Assembly: GCF_019175385.1 (NCBI RefSeq)
Contig: NC_083343.1
Span: 47,762,457 to 47,826,456, forward strand
Source of the DNA: Lycium barbarum
Taxonomy: Eukaryota; Streptophyta; Magnoliopsida; Solanales; Solanaceae
Direction of reading: 5' to 3'
DNA: 64,000 nt
A program made the position numbers and the translations under genes. The notes beneath the pieces were generated by a model. It had not been told where the DNA came from, did no database searches, and saw only the letters and a program-made list of their open reading frames with translations. This document shows, one piece after another, positions 23,837 through 34,696 of the stretch. Within the stretch, counting starts at the first letter, position 1. The number at the start of each line of letters is the position of its first letter.

Positions 23837-25150
23837 TTATGGGCCAGATTTGTGTTCCTAGAGTGGGAGATTTGACTCGATTGATCATAGAGGAGACTCA
23901 TTGTTCGAAGTATTCCATTCACCCAGGGGCTACAAATATGTATCATGAGCTGAAGGAATATCATTGCTGGTGCCGAATGAAGAGAGACATAATGGAGTTC
24001 GTGTCTCGGTGTTCGAATTTCCAACAAGTGAAGTATGAGCACCAGAAGTCTAGTGGTGTGATTAAGAGGATGCCCATATCTGAGTAGAAGTGGGAACAGA
24101 TTGCTATGGACTTTCTGTTAGGATTTCTACGTACTTTAGGCAAGTTTGATGCTATTTGGATTGTTGTGGGCAGATTGACTAAGTTTGCCCATTTCATTCC
24201 AGTTCAAACTACCTACAATTCAGAGAAGTTGGCCAAGATCTACATTTGAGAGATAGTTAGATTGCATGGGGTGCCCTTTTCAATCATTTCGGATCGAGGT
24301 ACTAAGTTACCTTACATTTCTGGAGGTCTATGCAGAAGGAGTTGGGTACGAGAGTGGAGCTTAGTATAGTTTTTCACCTCAGACTGACGGTCAGTCTAAT
24401 TGGACTATTCAGGTTTTTGAGGATATGTTGCGGGCCTATGTGATTGATTTTTATGGTCATTAGGATCAATTTCTACTTTTTGCGGAGTTTGCTTATACCA
24501 ATAGTTACTATTCGAGTTTTGAGATGCACCATATGAGGCATTGTATGGTAGGAGGTGTCGTTCTCCGATTGGTTGGTTTGACGCTTTTGAGTTTAGACCT
24601 TGGAGTACTGATTTGTTTAGGGATTCTCCGGATAAGGTTAACTTGATTCAGGATAGACTTCTCACGGCTCAAAGTAGACAAAAGAGTTATGCAGATATAA
24701 AGGTTCGTGATTTGGAGTTCATGGTTAGGGAGCGAGTTCTATTGAAGGTTTTACCCATGAAGAGTGTGATCAGGTTTGGGAAAAAAGAGAAGTTGAGTCC
24801 GAGGTTTATTAGCCCGTTTGAGATCGTTCAGCCTATTGGGGAGGTAGCTTATGAATTAGCTTTACCTCTAGGTCTTTCGGGTGTTCACCCAGTTTTTCAT
24901 GTTTCGATGCTGAAGAAGTACCATTCAGATGGCTCTGATGTGATTCGGTGGGATTTGATGTTGCTCGATCAGAATGTGACTTTTGAGGAGGAATCGATAG
25001 CCATTCTGGATAGACAGGTTCGGAAGTTTAGGTCGAAAGAAATAGCTTTGGTGAAAGTGCAATGAAGGCATCGTCTAGTTGAGGAGGCTACGTGGGAAAC
25101 CGAGTGTAATTTGCGGTCCCGATATCCCCAAATTTTTTAGGATCTAGGTA
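23837..25150 (+). pseudogene. gypsy-1 pol, 3' part (integrase and chromodomain-like tail)
   Basis: Continues the frame interrupted at 14082. An HHCC zinc-binding region (HCSKYSIHPGATNMYHELKEY ... CSNFQQ) is followed by the catalytic core start MDFLLGFLRT, SDRG near 24293 and YGRRCRSPIGW near 24541; between 24300 and 24540 the frame is badly broken and the catalytic Glu cannot be placed. The intact C-terminal 174-codon segment (24541-25065) has the GKKEKLSPRFISPFEI and HPVFHVSMLKKYH blocks. A stop (25063-25065) precedes RHRLVEEATWETE, the end of the chromodomain region. It is dead. Confidence 0.85.
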
Positions 25151-25202
25151 TCTTTCTATTTTTTACCGTTTGAGGACGAACACTATTTTAAGTGGTATAT
25201 AA

Positions 25203-26607
25203 TGTAACGACTCACTTAGTCGTTTTGAGTTTTTTACAACTTTTCCCTAAAATACTCTTCCCGTAGTTCCATATCAGTACCTATGACTTGCCGGGATGGG
25301 TGACGCTGTTCCTGAGGCTATCGGGTGAGTTTTGGATTAGTTTTAGTGAAATTTGAGTTTTCTAAGTTAACAAGACCAAAGTCAACATCGAGGGCAAATG
25401 CGTCATTTTGGAAGTTTCGTTGATTCCTTTAGGCAAGGAATGTGATTTTTGACTTAGTCGAGCCTTTGGTTCGGGTCCCGAGGCGTTTGGGTGCGATTTG
25501 GGTCATTGCTTTGAAAGTTGAGTTTTCAATGTGCCGGGCCAAGGTGACCTCGTTCAACCCCGGGTTAAGATGACCTCGTTTGAAAAATCTAAGTGCGCGA
25601 GCAAGTTCGTGGCGTGTTTTATAATAGAAAAACATATTTGCTTTGTGCCAGGGGGATTCTGAATGAGTTTCGAGTGTTTGATCAAAATTCGAGAAAACCA
25701 GATTTTTCAGGTTTCCAACTGTTGCTGGTTTCATGTAGAGGATCGCGTTCGCGAGAGGTGGGGGCCAGGAGATCTGGTATTCCAAATGGGTATATGGACA
25801 TCATGAGTCCCTCATGGGTCACGTGAAACCTATTGCGGGAGCGTGTATATCGGTGCATATGGCCATTGCATTGTATACCAATCACTTACATTGCATGCAT
25901 TCTTTACTGCTCATGCTACTTATGCTTATCTGACTTGATTTCATGTCATATGTGCGTTGGAGGATATAAAGATGGGATCATTATGTTCATACTTGACATA
26001 ATTAATGTAAAGATGGGATCTTTACACTTACTCTTGGTTTATAATGATGAAAAGGTTGAACTTTCACAGTTATTCTAAAAAGGAATGGACTTCTAGATCC
26101 GATTATAATGTGAGACTCTTATCTACGTAGTATATGCTTATAAGCTGTGAATTTGAGACTAACTAAGAAAGAAGAGGAGTATCGGAAGTACCAACTCTCG
26201 TCATCGCTATAGTTTAGGGTCGGTCAAAGATGCTGCTGGGTACACGTGCTTCCCGTTACTCACTCTACACTTACTGCATCTTTTGTGTACAGGTACAGAT
26301 TCGGGCAGGAGTGGGGGCTTGTAGATCCTTTGGAGTGTTTCTTAGAGTTTTAGGGTGAGTCGATGATGGTTCCACGGCGCCAGACTTCTTAATTTTAGTT
26401 CCTGTCTTTCTTGACTTCAGACAGTATTATGTATTATTAAGCTTTGTATTCGGATTAGTAGCTTCGTACTTGTGACTTCCAGGTTTTGGGGAGTGATTTT
26501 AGACTTTATTTCCGCATTTACTTATGTTATCTTCACTTGCATGTATTTGGATTTTCGCCTATGGGTTGGGTTGGGAGCCCTTATGGCACAAATGGGATTT
26601 TGGGTAG
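25203..26607 (+). repeat. gypsy-1 3' LTR (internally deleted, right end eroded)
   Basis: Starts TGTAACGACTCACTTAGTCG at 25203 directly after the FEDE-like 'GAGGACGAACA' end of the internal region. It is collinear with the 5' LTR from about 25765. Relative to the 5' LTR it lacks about 1.2 kb after CGCGTTCGCGAGAGGTGGG. The right end (GGGATTTTGGGTAGTG, about 26607) lacks the CATAACA terminus of the 5' LTR, so it is truncated or overwritten there. Confidence 0.75.
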
Positions 26608-27682
26608 TGATATATATATACATAATATACCAGAATAACAACAATGTTAATTCAAGGTAAAATGGCCATATCTCCTCATACGCTATCGAAATGCAACGAT
26701 TCTAGTTGTTACAGTTCCGTAATTACGATATGGATCTAACGGCTCAATAGAAAACACAAATCAAAGCTCTTTTGATCAATTTGGTACGATTTATGCTCAA
26801 AATGACGCCGAAACAAAAAACAAACACCATACAACTCAGACCCATCCGAAACTCATTGGAAGCTAACCAAAATTTGTGGACAAGTCCAAAATCATCATAC
26901 GAACCTGCTTGAACTCTCAAAACATCCACACGGGGTCATCTTGACCCGATGTTGACCATATCTTCTTGACCCGATGTTGACCGTGGTCAACTCCAAATCA
27001 TCTCAAAAACTAGTTTCTCAACCAACCACTTAAATTGCACCCGAAACTCTCGAGAACCAAACCAACGACTCGACTAATTCACAAATCACATTTCGAACCT
27101 AATGAAATCGATGAAACTTCAAAAATGACTTATTTACCCTTGATGTTGATTTTGATCAATCACTTTCATTTCTTACCTTACAAATTTCCAAAATATCCTT
27201 TTCCTTACTCAAAACTCACCCTAAAGCCATGGGAATCGTGCCACCTATCCCCGCAAGTCATAAACATCAATACGAAGCTAATGGAACCATCAAATTTCCA
27301 TTCCGGGTCTACTTTCTTCCCGTGACCGTCTTTTCACCATAAACAGACATATTAAATACTAAAACGAACTTAATTGTCAAAAACCAACCAAACGAACTCT
27401 AAAATTAGTTTCATCTCAATTTCTATAGGTCATAAATAATTATACAAATCTAACAAAATCTTCAGGTCACCAATCAGAGCACGTTTTTCTAAAATGAGCA
27501 ATTAATCCAAATAATTAAATACCGAAATTTCCAAAATGAAACCTTCTCCTAAAGTGAACCAAATGATATCCGTTTGACTTTAAAATTTTCAAGCAAGTCA
27601 AAATATTTATTACGAAGCTTCTAGAATAGATGACACGCAAAATAGGGCATCAGTTCTCAAAATGACTGACGGGGTCGTTACA
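26608..27682 (-). mobile_element. LTR fragment, minus orientation
   Basis: On the minus strand this begins TGTAACGACCCCGTCAGTC (27682), which resembles the start of the gypsy-1 LTR (TGTAACGACTCACTTAGTCG). It has the leader-like text of chromovirus LTRs but no 3' terminus or target duplication. It ends in a TATA-rich patch next to gypsy-1. Confidence 0.5.
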
Positions 27683-28361
27683 GGATCTGTATATATCATA
27701 TATATATGCTAAATCTGTGAATTTTGTGAAACTTGATTTTAAGTGTTTGTGCATGACATCCTTATATGATTTCGTGTTTATTTGTTGTTGGGATGACATT
27801 ATCCTTCATTTTGTCTTGATCATATCTGTTGTAGATATCGATGAGTAAGATAGGTTAAAAGTAAGTTTTCTAAAGTTTCGCCACTACTTTGCTAGAGTCG
27901 ATCTATAATACTTTCTAAGCATGCATTGTTTTTATACTCATGCTATACTTTTCACTCTTATCTTTAGGTTTGGATGTGAGTTGTAGCGTAATATACGGAG
28001 ATGAATAGAGTCCTGCTACTTGGAGTTTCAGGGTAAGCTATTGGCGAATCCACAACACCGGAATCTAACTTTGTTCCTTGTACTTTATTTGTCTTTCTTT
28101 TCCTAGATAGTGTGTTGTGTCAAACACTTGTATTTGCTTTTACTCTTAGCTGATCTTAACTCATATCACCTAGTTTTGGGGTGTTCGATTATATTATTTA
28201 CACTTATGTTATTCTCGACATCTTTTATAACTTATCGCAATTTATGCTTACTTTATGCATGTTCAAAATGAAAATGGATTAAAGATATAAAATTAGTTCA
28301 CCTATTAGGTTGGGTGTAGGTGCCATCATGACTAAGGAAATTTTGGGTCGTGACATGTCGG
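27683..28361 (+). mobile_element. 3' half of an LTR, plus orientation
   Basis: The block resembles the distal LTR half of gypsy-1 in design (gel-like motifs GGTAAGCTATTGGCGAATCC, TTTGTCTTTCTTTTCCTAG, CACCTAGTTTTGGGGTG). It ends TTTTGGGTCGTGACA at 28361, a typical LTR 3' end. It has no 5' half; the left neighbour is an opposite-facing LTR start. Confidence 0.5.
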
Positions 28362-29472
28362 GCTGACAAACAGACCTATGCAATCGATTTATTATTTCAA
28401 TAACTGAAAAAAACTGACCGGTCGGTCGGTGATTTGGTCAAATGTTCGGTCAACTCATTTAAGAAAAACCAACCAAATTACCGACCTACGGTCAGTGTTT
28501 TTTTTTTTTTTTTTTTAAATTGTCTTGAGTCCATTGGTTATTTTCACATAAAAGTGCACTTGAAGAGTATAAATAAAAAAAATAAGAATCTTAAACCAAT
28601 AAGCACCAACGGTCTAATGGTAGAATGTTATCCTGCCACGGTGAAGAACTCGGTTCCATCCCTGATGGTGTATTGTTTATAATTGTGTAATTTAAGAAAA
28701 CCAACCGATTTCATCTTATTTTATCGCCAGTTAACCGACCGCATTAGTCGGTTTTCAATACTGATGTGTTACGTTTCGACACCTCCATTTCGATCAGGTT
28801 TCTACTGGTAACTCAAAAATACCGACCGCAGGACAGTTGGTTATTTTATTCTGTAACGGATCTTCCTTTAGTAGTGTGATCTATGAAACAAATATTATTA
28901 TTTTATTCAATTGCCCTGACCAATGTCTTAATTTAATCGTTTATAATTCATTATAAAGCTAGCTCATTACTGAGAGTTGACAGATTCTATCCTGATCAAT
29001 CATTATTTTCACTTAGTATTTAATTATATCAATATCCTTTCAACCATTGCCTTAGGGCTTGAGTGTTGGATATTAAAGCACAGTGACTGACCTGTCCATT
29101 TTTATGATGATCTCAGTTCAAAGAAATTTTTACATCACATTCTTCAAGAGAATATCCTATCAACAATTTATGGTAATTCTAAGTGATTTAGTTTGAGATC
29201 CCTAATTTTTATCCGATGAAGGTTACCACATACATATTGATATAATTGGATCACTAATGTCCTAATTAATGATCCATCGATCAAGAACAAATTTAGATTA
29301 AAATTTAAGATACTTGATTCTCATTATCATAATCTCCATTAGATGACATTTCTCAAAATATAATCAAAGATCTTATCAAATTAATCAATCGATTAACGAT
29401 AACTATGATAAAAGAATTTCAAATGCCAAATAGTTATATCAAAAGTCACAAAAATATTTTTTCAAATCATCA
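28362..29472. other. intergenic stretch rich in ACCGACC/GGTCGGT motifs
   Basis: No protein-coding sequence. Copies of GGTCGGT or ACCGACC occur in both orientations between 28420 and 28830 (for example GACCGGTCGGTCGGTG and AACCGACCGCATTAGTCGG), with a T run at about 28498-28516. A tRNA-like sequence lies at 28603-28672. 28860-29472 is AT-rich with nothing recognised. Confidence 0.5.
28603..28672 (+). tRNA. decayed tRNA-Gly (anticodon GCC)
   Basis: Seventy bases align end to end with plant tRNA-Gly(GCC). The acceptor arm pairs GCACCA with TGGTGT (one G-U, next pair mismatched). The D-arm/A-box reads GGTCTAATGGTAGAAT. The anticodon arm TTATC-CTGCCAC-GGTGA pairs fully with two G-U wobbles and holds GCC. 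The T arm is damaged: GGTTCCATCCC replaces the B-box GGTTCGATTCC, and only about two or three stem pairs remain. Most likely a pseudogene. A SINE head is possible but I see no A-rich tail following. Confidence 0.55.
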
Positions 29473-31438
29473 TCTATATATATAAAATAGGAGAAGTACA
29501 AGCAACGTGGTTAAGCCAAGTGACAGGCTAATAACAAGCCACTTGGAAATTTTAAGACAATCTTTTTTTTTTCCTGTAATAACATATAATAAAAACTAAA
29601 ATTTAGAAGATTTGAAATTTGAAATTGGAAGATAAAATCTTTTAAATTTAAATTAAACGATAAAGAAGAATCCATAGCCATTAGATTTGAAAATGACATT
29701 TCTAAGTTGCGGTAAGTTATCAACCGTAGCTTCTTTATTATTTATTTATATAAATTAAGCTTATCAAGAAAATATAAAACATGTACTTTCCAGATAAACA
29801 AAATTTAAAGTGAGAAAAACTTCATGTATAACAGAATTAATTAAATTTTCTCTTTTAATAAATATAATAAAAAGTACATGTTTTAACTTTCCATGATAAT
29901 TGAAGGAAAAAAAAAACAAATTTGAACTTAAAGTTAATTATTAAAAACAAATATTATATATAAGATCCACAAGATAATAATCATCAAAGTGATTATAGTA
30001 ATCATCTACTAAACTCACGTGACATTCAAGAATAATAATCATAATCCGAAATGTAAATAATATATATGTTGCATTTTTTTGGATAAATTGTTATGATATT
30101 GTTGGAAAAAAATAATGAACTATTAATGATATTTTACATATACAGTAAGGGAAAAAAAGGTAAGGACAAAAATAAATAGAGTGGAGAAAATTCACCACTT
30201 CATAGTTATGTTGGTTTTTGAAGTTCAAACAGAAAGACATAATTAATATAATAGACAGAATTCATAAATAATTAATGATTAAGTACTTTAAAAAATAGAG
30301 TATTACTCTATCAGGGATTTTTTTGAATTTGAATCTATCTTATCTTGAATATCTATCCATATTTCCATACATCTATATAAAGTTAGCTAGAGTTAAGATG
30401 ATTTGCACTTTCAAAAGTTAAACAGTAACTTATTTATTGTTTCATTTTTTTTCTTTCTGATTCTTTTTATTTAACCTATGTTTAAAAGCCTAGCTTTTGT
30501 AGAGCTGTTTTCTATTCCGAAAATCTCTAATTTATTGTTGATTGATGTTGTAGAAGCTGAACAAGACTTCTTCAAGAGGCCTGTTTGCCAACATAGCTAT
30601 AGAAATGGAGAAATAAGATCATTATGAAAGAAGGAGTTGTGGAAGATTAGAGCAAAGAAACTGAACAAAATAAGCCTACAACACATATGAAAGCAAAAAA
30701 AAAAAAAAAAATTACTTCGATTTGTACAATCAAAACTGAACTGTTTTTCTTTTTTATTGGAAGGTTTATAGTTTTCTTGCCACATTTGAAGGTGCTTTAT
30801 CTTTTGGAGCAAGAATGAAATATGCAAGCCCAATCAGTGTGTTAGTGATTTTTTATTTATTTCTCTACATGAGTTCTACTTTAAGATTGAATTATTATTT
30901 TAATTTTATGCGATAAATTTTCGTTATTTCCTTATTTTTTGAAATACTCGACAAACATATACTTCGAGCGCACTATTAAATGAATCGATGAAACTTGGAT
31001 TAGATGGAGGAGGTATGAAACAAATCGAGAATTTTGACTCTTATCTCCTTCTTAGGGGAAGAAGTCATGGAGATCAGGTTAACTTCTAACTTTTCGTACA
31101 TACAGTCTTTTTGCAGTATTATTTGTTTTTCAAAATCTTTGGATATATAAAATATTTGCAACATCAAAATTTCCTTTCTTGGATCACGAAATTTTTAGTC
31201 ATTACTTCAACTCTTTAATTCAAAATCTTGATACGATATTAACATGACAATAAGTTGGATTACCTACATTTTAGACGATTAAAATGATAAAGATAAGATT
31301 AAGAATAAATTTAAAAATTAATGAAACCTTATACTTTTTATAAGACTAAGAATATAGTTTTAAAATACTAAAAAAAATCCACAATATGATATTTAAAAAT
31401 AAATAACTCAAAATAAAAAGGAGATTTTATATTATCTT

Positions 31439-34400
31439 TGTCACGACCCAACTAGGGCCGTGACGAGTACTCGATACTTGTACCGAGCACCTCTTATCTC
31501 GTATCGTATTCTTATTACTAAGTGGGCCGTATGAACATCACCGTATTTTTTTTTCCTGCTTAACATTAACATTAGTAGCATAATTATAAACATAGGCTAG
31601 CAAACTTTGCTAGCACATTACACAGCGACGAGGACCATCAAAAGTACAAAACATCTAACTGTACATATCTGTCTACGAGCCTCTAAACATAGTACACATA
31701 TACATAGGAAGGGCCGAGTACTGCCGTGCCCGAACATATATACACAAAATAGTACCAAGAAACTGAGGCTCCGGAACAACTGGAGCGCTGCTACAATACT
31801 GCTGATGAAGCTCCTAGGAGTCAAGTCTGCCTACCTGCTGACCTGCGCGGCATGAAACGCAGCGTCCACAAGAAGGGACGTCAGTACGAATAGTGTACCG
31901 AGTATGTAAAGCATGAAAGATAATACAAACAGAAACATAAGGTATGATTAACAATATCATGGGATCATAGGACATATAGTGATACAAGAAAGTAACCTGT
32001 ACATAGGAATACCCTTTTCAGGCCGGATACCATGCATGCTTGTCCTTCCCTTTAAAAAGAACATTTCTTTTTCATAGACATAGAAAATAAAACTTATATC
32101 ATGTCATGCCTTATCATATCATGTCATATCGTATCATATCATATGAGATCATGTCATATCATATCGTGTCATATTATATTATGTCATATCATATCATGTC
32201 ATATCATATCAGGTCATAGCATAGCATGTCATATCATATCAGGTCATAGCATAGCATGTCATATCATATCAGGTCATAGCATAGCATGTCATATCATATC
32301 AGGTCATAGCATAGCACCGAACAATGTCGGCTCGCCCACATAGCACCGAAATACATCGGCTCGCCCATATATCCCGCGTCCGGGATGATAAGCCAGCTGA
32401 TCAGGTGGCAATGAAACATGTTTCCCTTCCCATCCCCATGTATCCCTTCCCCCCACCCCATGTACATATTCATATCTCATATACATATGTCATATAAGCA
32501 TGCAGGAGAGCCCAAAGAAAATCATGTATCCATCGGAGGGACGTAAGGTCGGTGACCTCCGATTATATTATGGAATAACCGGGATCGCTTTGTCTCACCT
32601 TGAAGGAACGAGTATTTTAAGGCGAGACTATCAACGGAGAATAGCACTAGAAGATAACATAGTATGAAACCAGGGGCATCATAGACATCAATTCATGTTT
32701 TGAAATCTTTAGAAAGTAGTGCCATGACCAAGGAATAGAATTAAAGATCAAGAACTAGTTGGACACTTTCATACTCATATTGAATCCTTAGCTTAAGACT
32801 CTTAGTCATGGAATCATTCTTGTCATACTTATCATAGACGTATTCTCTTCCTTAGCATCATCGTTATCATGGTCATCATAGACATATTTCCATTAGAATG
32901 GTACAGTACTTATCGTTTGATAATCGGGATAAGGATCAAAAGTTTCCTTTGGATTCTGCTTCAAAATAAGTTAAGCGGAACAATAAGGAAAATCCGGGAA
33001 CAATGGGCCCACCTCAGGCCGAATGAGGTAGCGTACACAATTTGCATATGTTACATGTCATGACGTTACCTGTGAGGGTTTTAAGGTAGTCGGGTCCTAT
33101 TTATGCAAGTTCTAGAGGTTTAGGAAGTTTTTCCAACATTTCACACAATTTTTAATTCAATTCTTCTGAATGAAAAAGGGGTAACTTTAGGTGCGGATTC
33201 CGGAGAATAGAGTTGTCCCCAAGGCTCGTATCCGACCTATTACGTCTAAGACATACCATAGAAGGAAGAGTAAAGCCTTACATACCTCTTTCCGCTCCTT
33301 ATGCTATTCCAAATTCAAGTTGCAAATCCGCCACAATCTACAAATTGGTCATATTTACCAAACTTTGGTTAGAGCATTTAGAATTGGAATCTTAAGATAA
33401 TACTTGGCTACCGAAATTTCGGCAGCACTTCCCCTGTAAATACACCATTCCCAAAATTCAACTTAGCCAATTTTTAATCAACAACAATCCGGGAATTCCA
33501 CCCGGCCAAACTATCAACATAATGTCAACAACCATACTAACAATTTCAATATTCAATCCAAGATACATTATGACCACTCAATCAATATGCTACTTCCTTC
33601 AAAACCTTCCAACTCCAATAAAAACAATAACAACCTTATAATATATATATTCCAACAACATCATACTAATATCATTGTCTTCCATACATGTAAGAACATA
33701 ATATTCAATTTACATAAACGTCAACCACAAGTCTCCAACTTCTACCATTTCACTAAGATTATTAAGCTTTTATTAGCAATATAGAACCCACACAACAACA
33801 ACCAATACACTAAATAAAATTAACTCATTTTCCTCCATACCACACCACAACTACACGGCCAACATCATGCATACACAACTACAACCTCTCCAAAATCATT
33901 CAACTTCCATTATCAACATAACATTCACAACAATAACAACCAAACATTAAATAAAATAATTAGCACATAATTTCTACACACACATATACACACACACGGC
34001 CACCACCCCCACTTCCATATTCCTCATGAATTTCACTCATTTTTGTATACAACAACATGCAAAAATATCCATAACATGTAAAGAGAATGAATTCTTACCT
34101 CCTCCTTTGATTCTCCAACTTGCTTGAATTTCCAACTTGTGAATATATGTTTTTCTTGCTCCAATGAATACTCCACCTTGCTAAGGGCCCTTCAAGGGAT
34201 TGTTTAGCTAGAAGAGAATGATTTTTGGTGAAGAATTGCTCAAGGTTGTTGTGAGGTTAGGGGTGGCCGAATGGCTTGGAGAATTTTCTCCTTCTTTCTT
34301 GTTCTTCAATGTCTTGAAACTTCTAGAGAGTTTGGTGAATAAGATGACCATTAAGTCATCTTTTAAACCCATTCATTTAATTCTCATTTGGGCTTGGCCC

Positions 34401-34696
34401 ATCAAGAAGGGTGAACGACCAACCTTGGCCCAAATCAACACAAGCCCATTTTTTTTGTGTCTTGCAATTCATGAAGAATTATTTTCCAAATTCCAAATTT
34501 ACCCTTCGCCTTCCTCCATGTTTCTATGAGTCGTATTGCAAATTTACCCTTTCGCCCCTAGCCTTTCTTAATATTTCCGCTTCTAAATTCTTCATAAGCA
34601 ACTCATATGCTTAACAAAATAAAAATATGGCCTTGCTCGTTGTCTTCCCGCGATTGTCTTGAATTATCCGACTGTACAAAAATGCGGGATATAACA
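31439..34696 (-). mobile_element. 3.26-kb solo LTR with TSD ATCTT
   Basis: On the minus strand it begins TGTTATATCCCGCA (34696) and ends AGTTGGGTCGTGACA (31439). It is flanked by a perfect 5-bp duplication ATCTT (31434-31438 and 34697-34701). There is no pol coding, primer site or polypurine tract inside, so it is a solo LTR. It shares with the LTRs at 14.5, 54.9 and 63.1 kb a 28-nt core (31877-31904), showing common ancestry. It carries a 30-bp minisatellite at 32196-32315. Confidence 0.85.
32100..32316. repeat. 30-bp minisatellite (four copies) in a TCATA-rich tract
   Basis: A unit ATGTCATATCATATCAGGTC plus ATAGCATAGC (30 bp) repeats four times without interruption from about 32196 to 32315. 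To the left lie irregular CATATCATGT pentamer/decamer arrays (32100-32195). The reading frames across it are a by-product (a 10-residue peptide repeat), not a gene. Confidence 0.9.

Larger units (their letters stand above)
5545..26607 (+). mobile_element. gypsy-1: degenerate Tekay/Del-type chromovirus with nested insertions
   Basis: A Ty3/gypsy element in plus orientation. Order seen: 5' LTR (5545-10228, interrupted), Met-tRNA primer site (10233), gag, zinc knuckle, protease, RT, RNase H (to 14082), interruption 14083-23836, integrase, chromodomain-like tail (to about 25140), 3' LTR (25203-26607). The pol order PR-RT-RH-INT, the HPVFHVSMLKKY block and the WETECNLRSRYP tail place it with plant chromoviruses of the Tekay/Del type. 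Many stops and frameshifts make it long dead. It holds a solo LTR, a second solo LTR and a LINE, three later insertions, so it is the oldest layer. The left end is approximate. Confidence 0.8.

Noticed and set aside
29473..29760. Coding potential at the Helitron B start (70-codon minus ORF)
   Set aside because: AT-rich sequence without codon bias or homologous motif.
32196..32316. Regular 30-bp repeats resembling a CRISPR array
   Set aside because: Repeats are head to tail with no spacers, lie in a plant LTR and have minisatellite composition.
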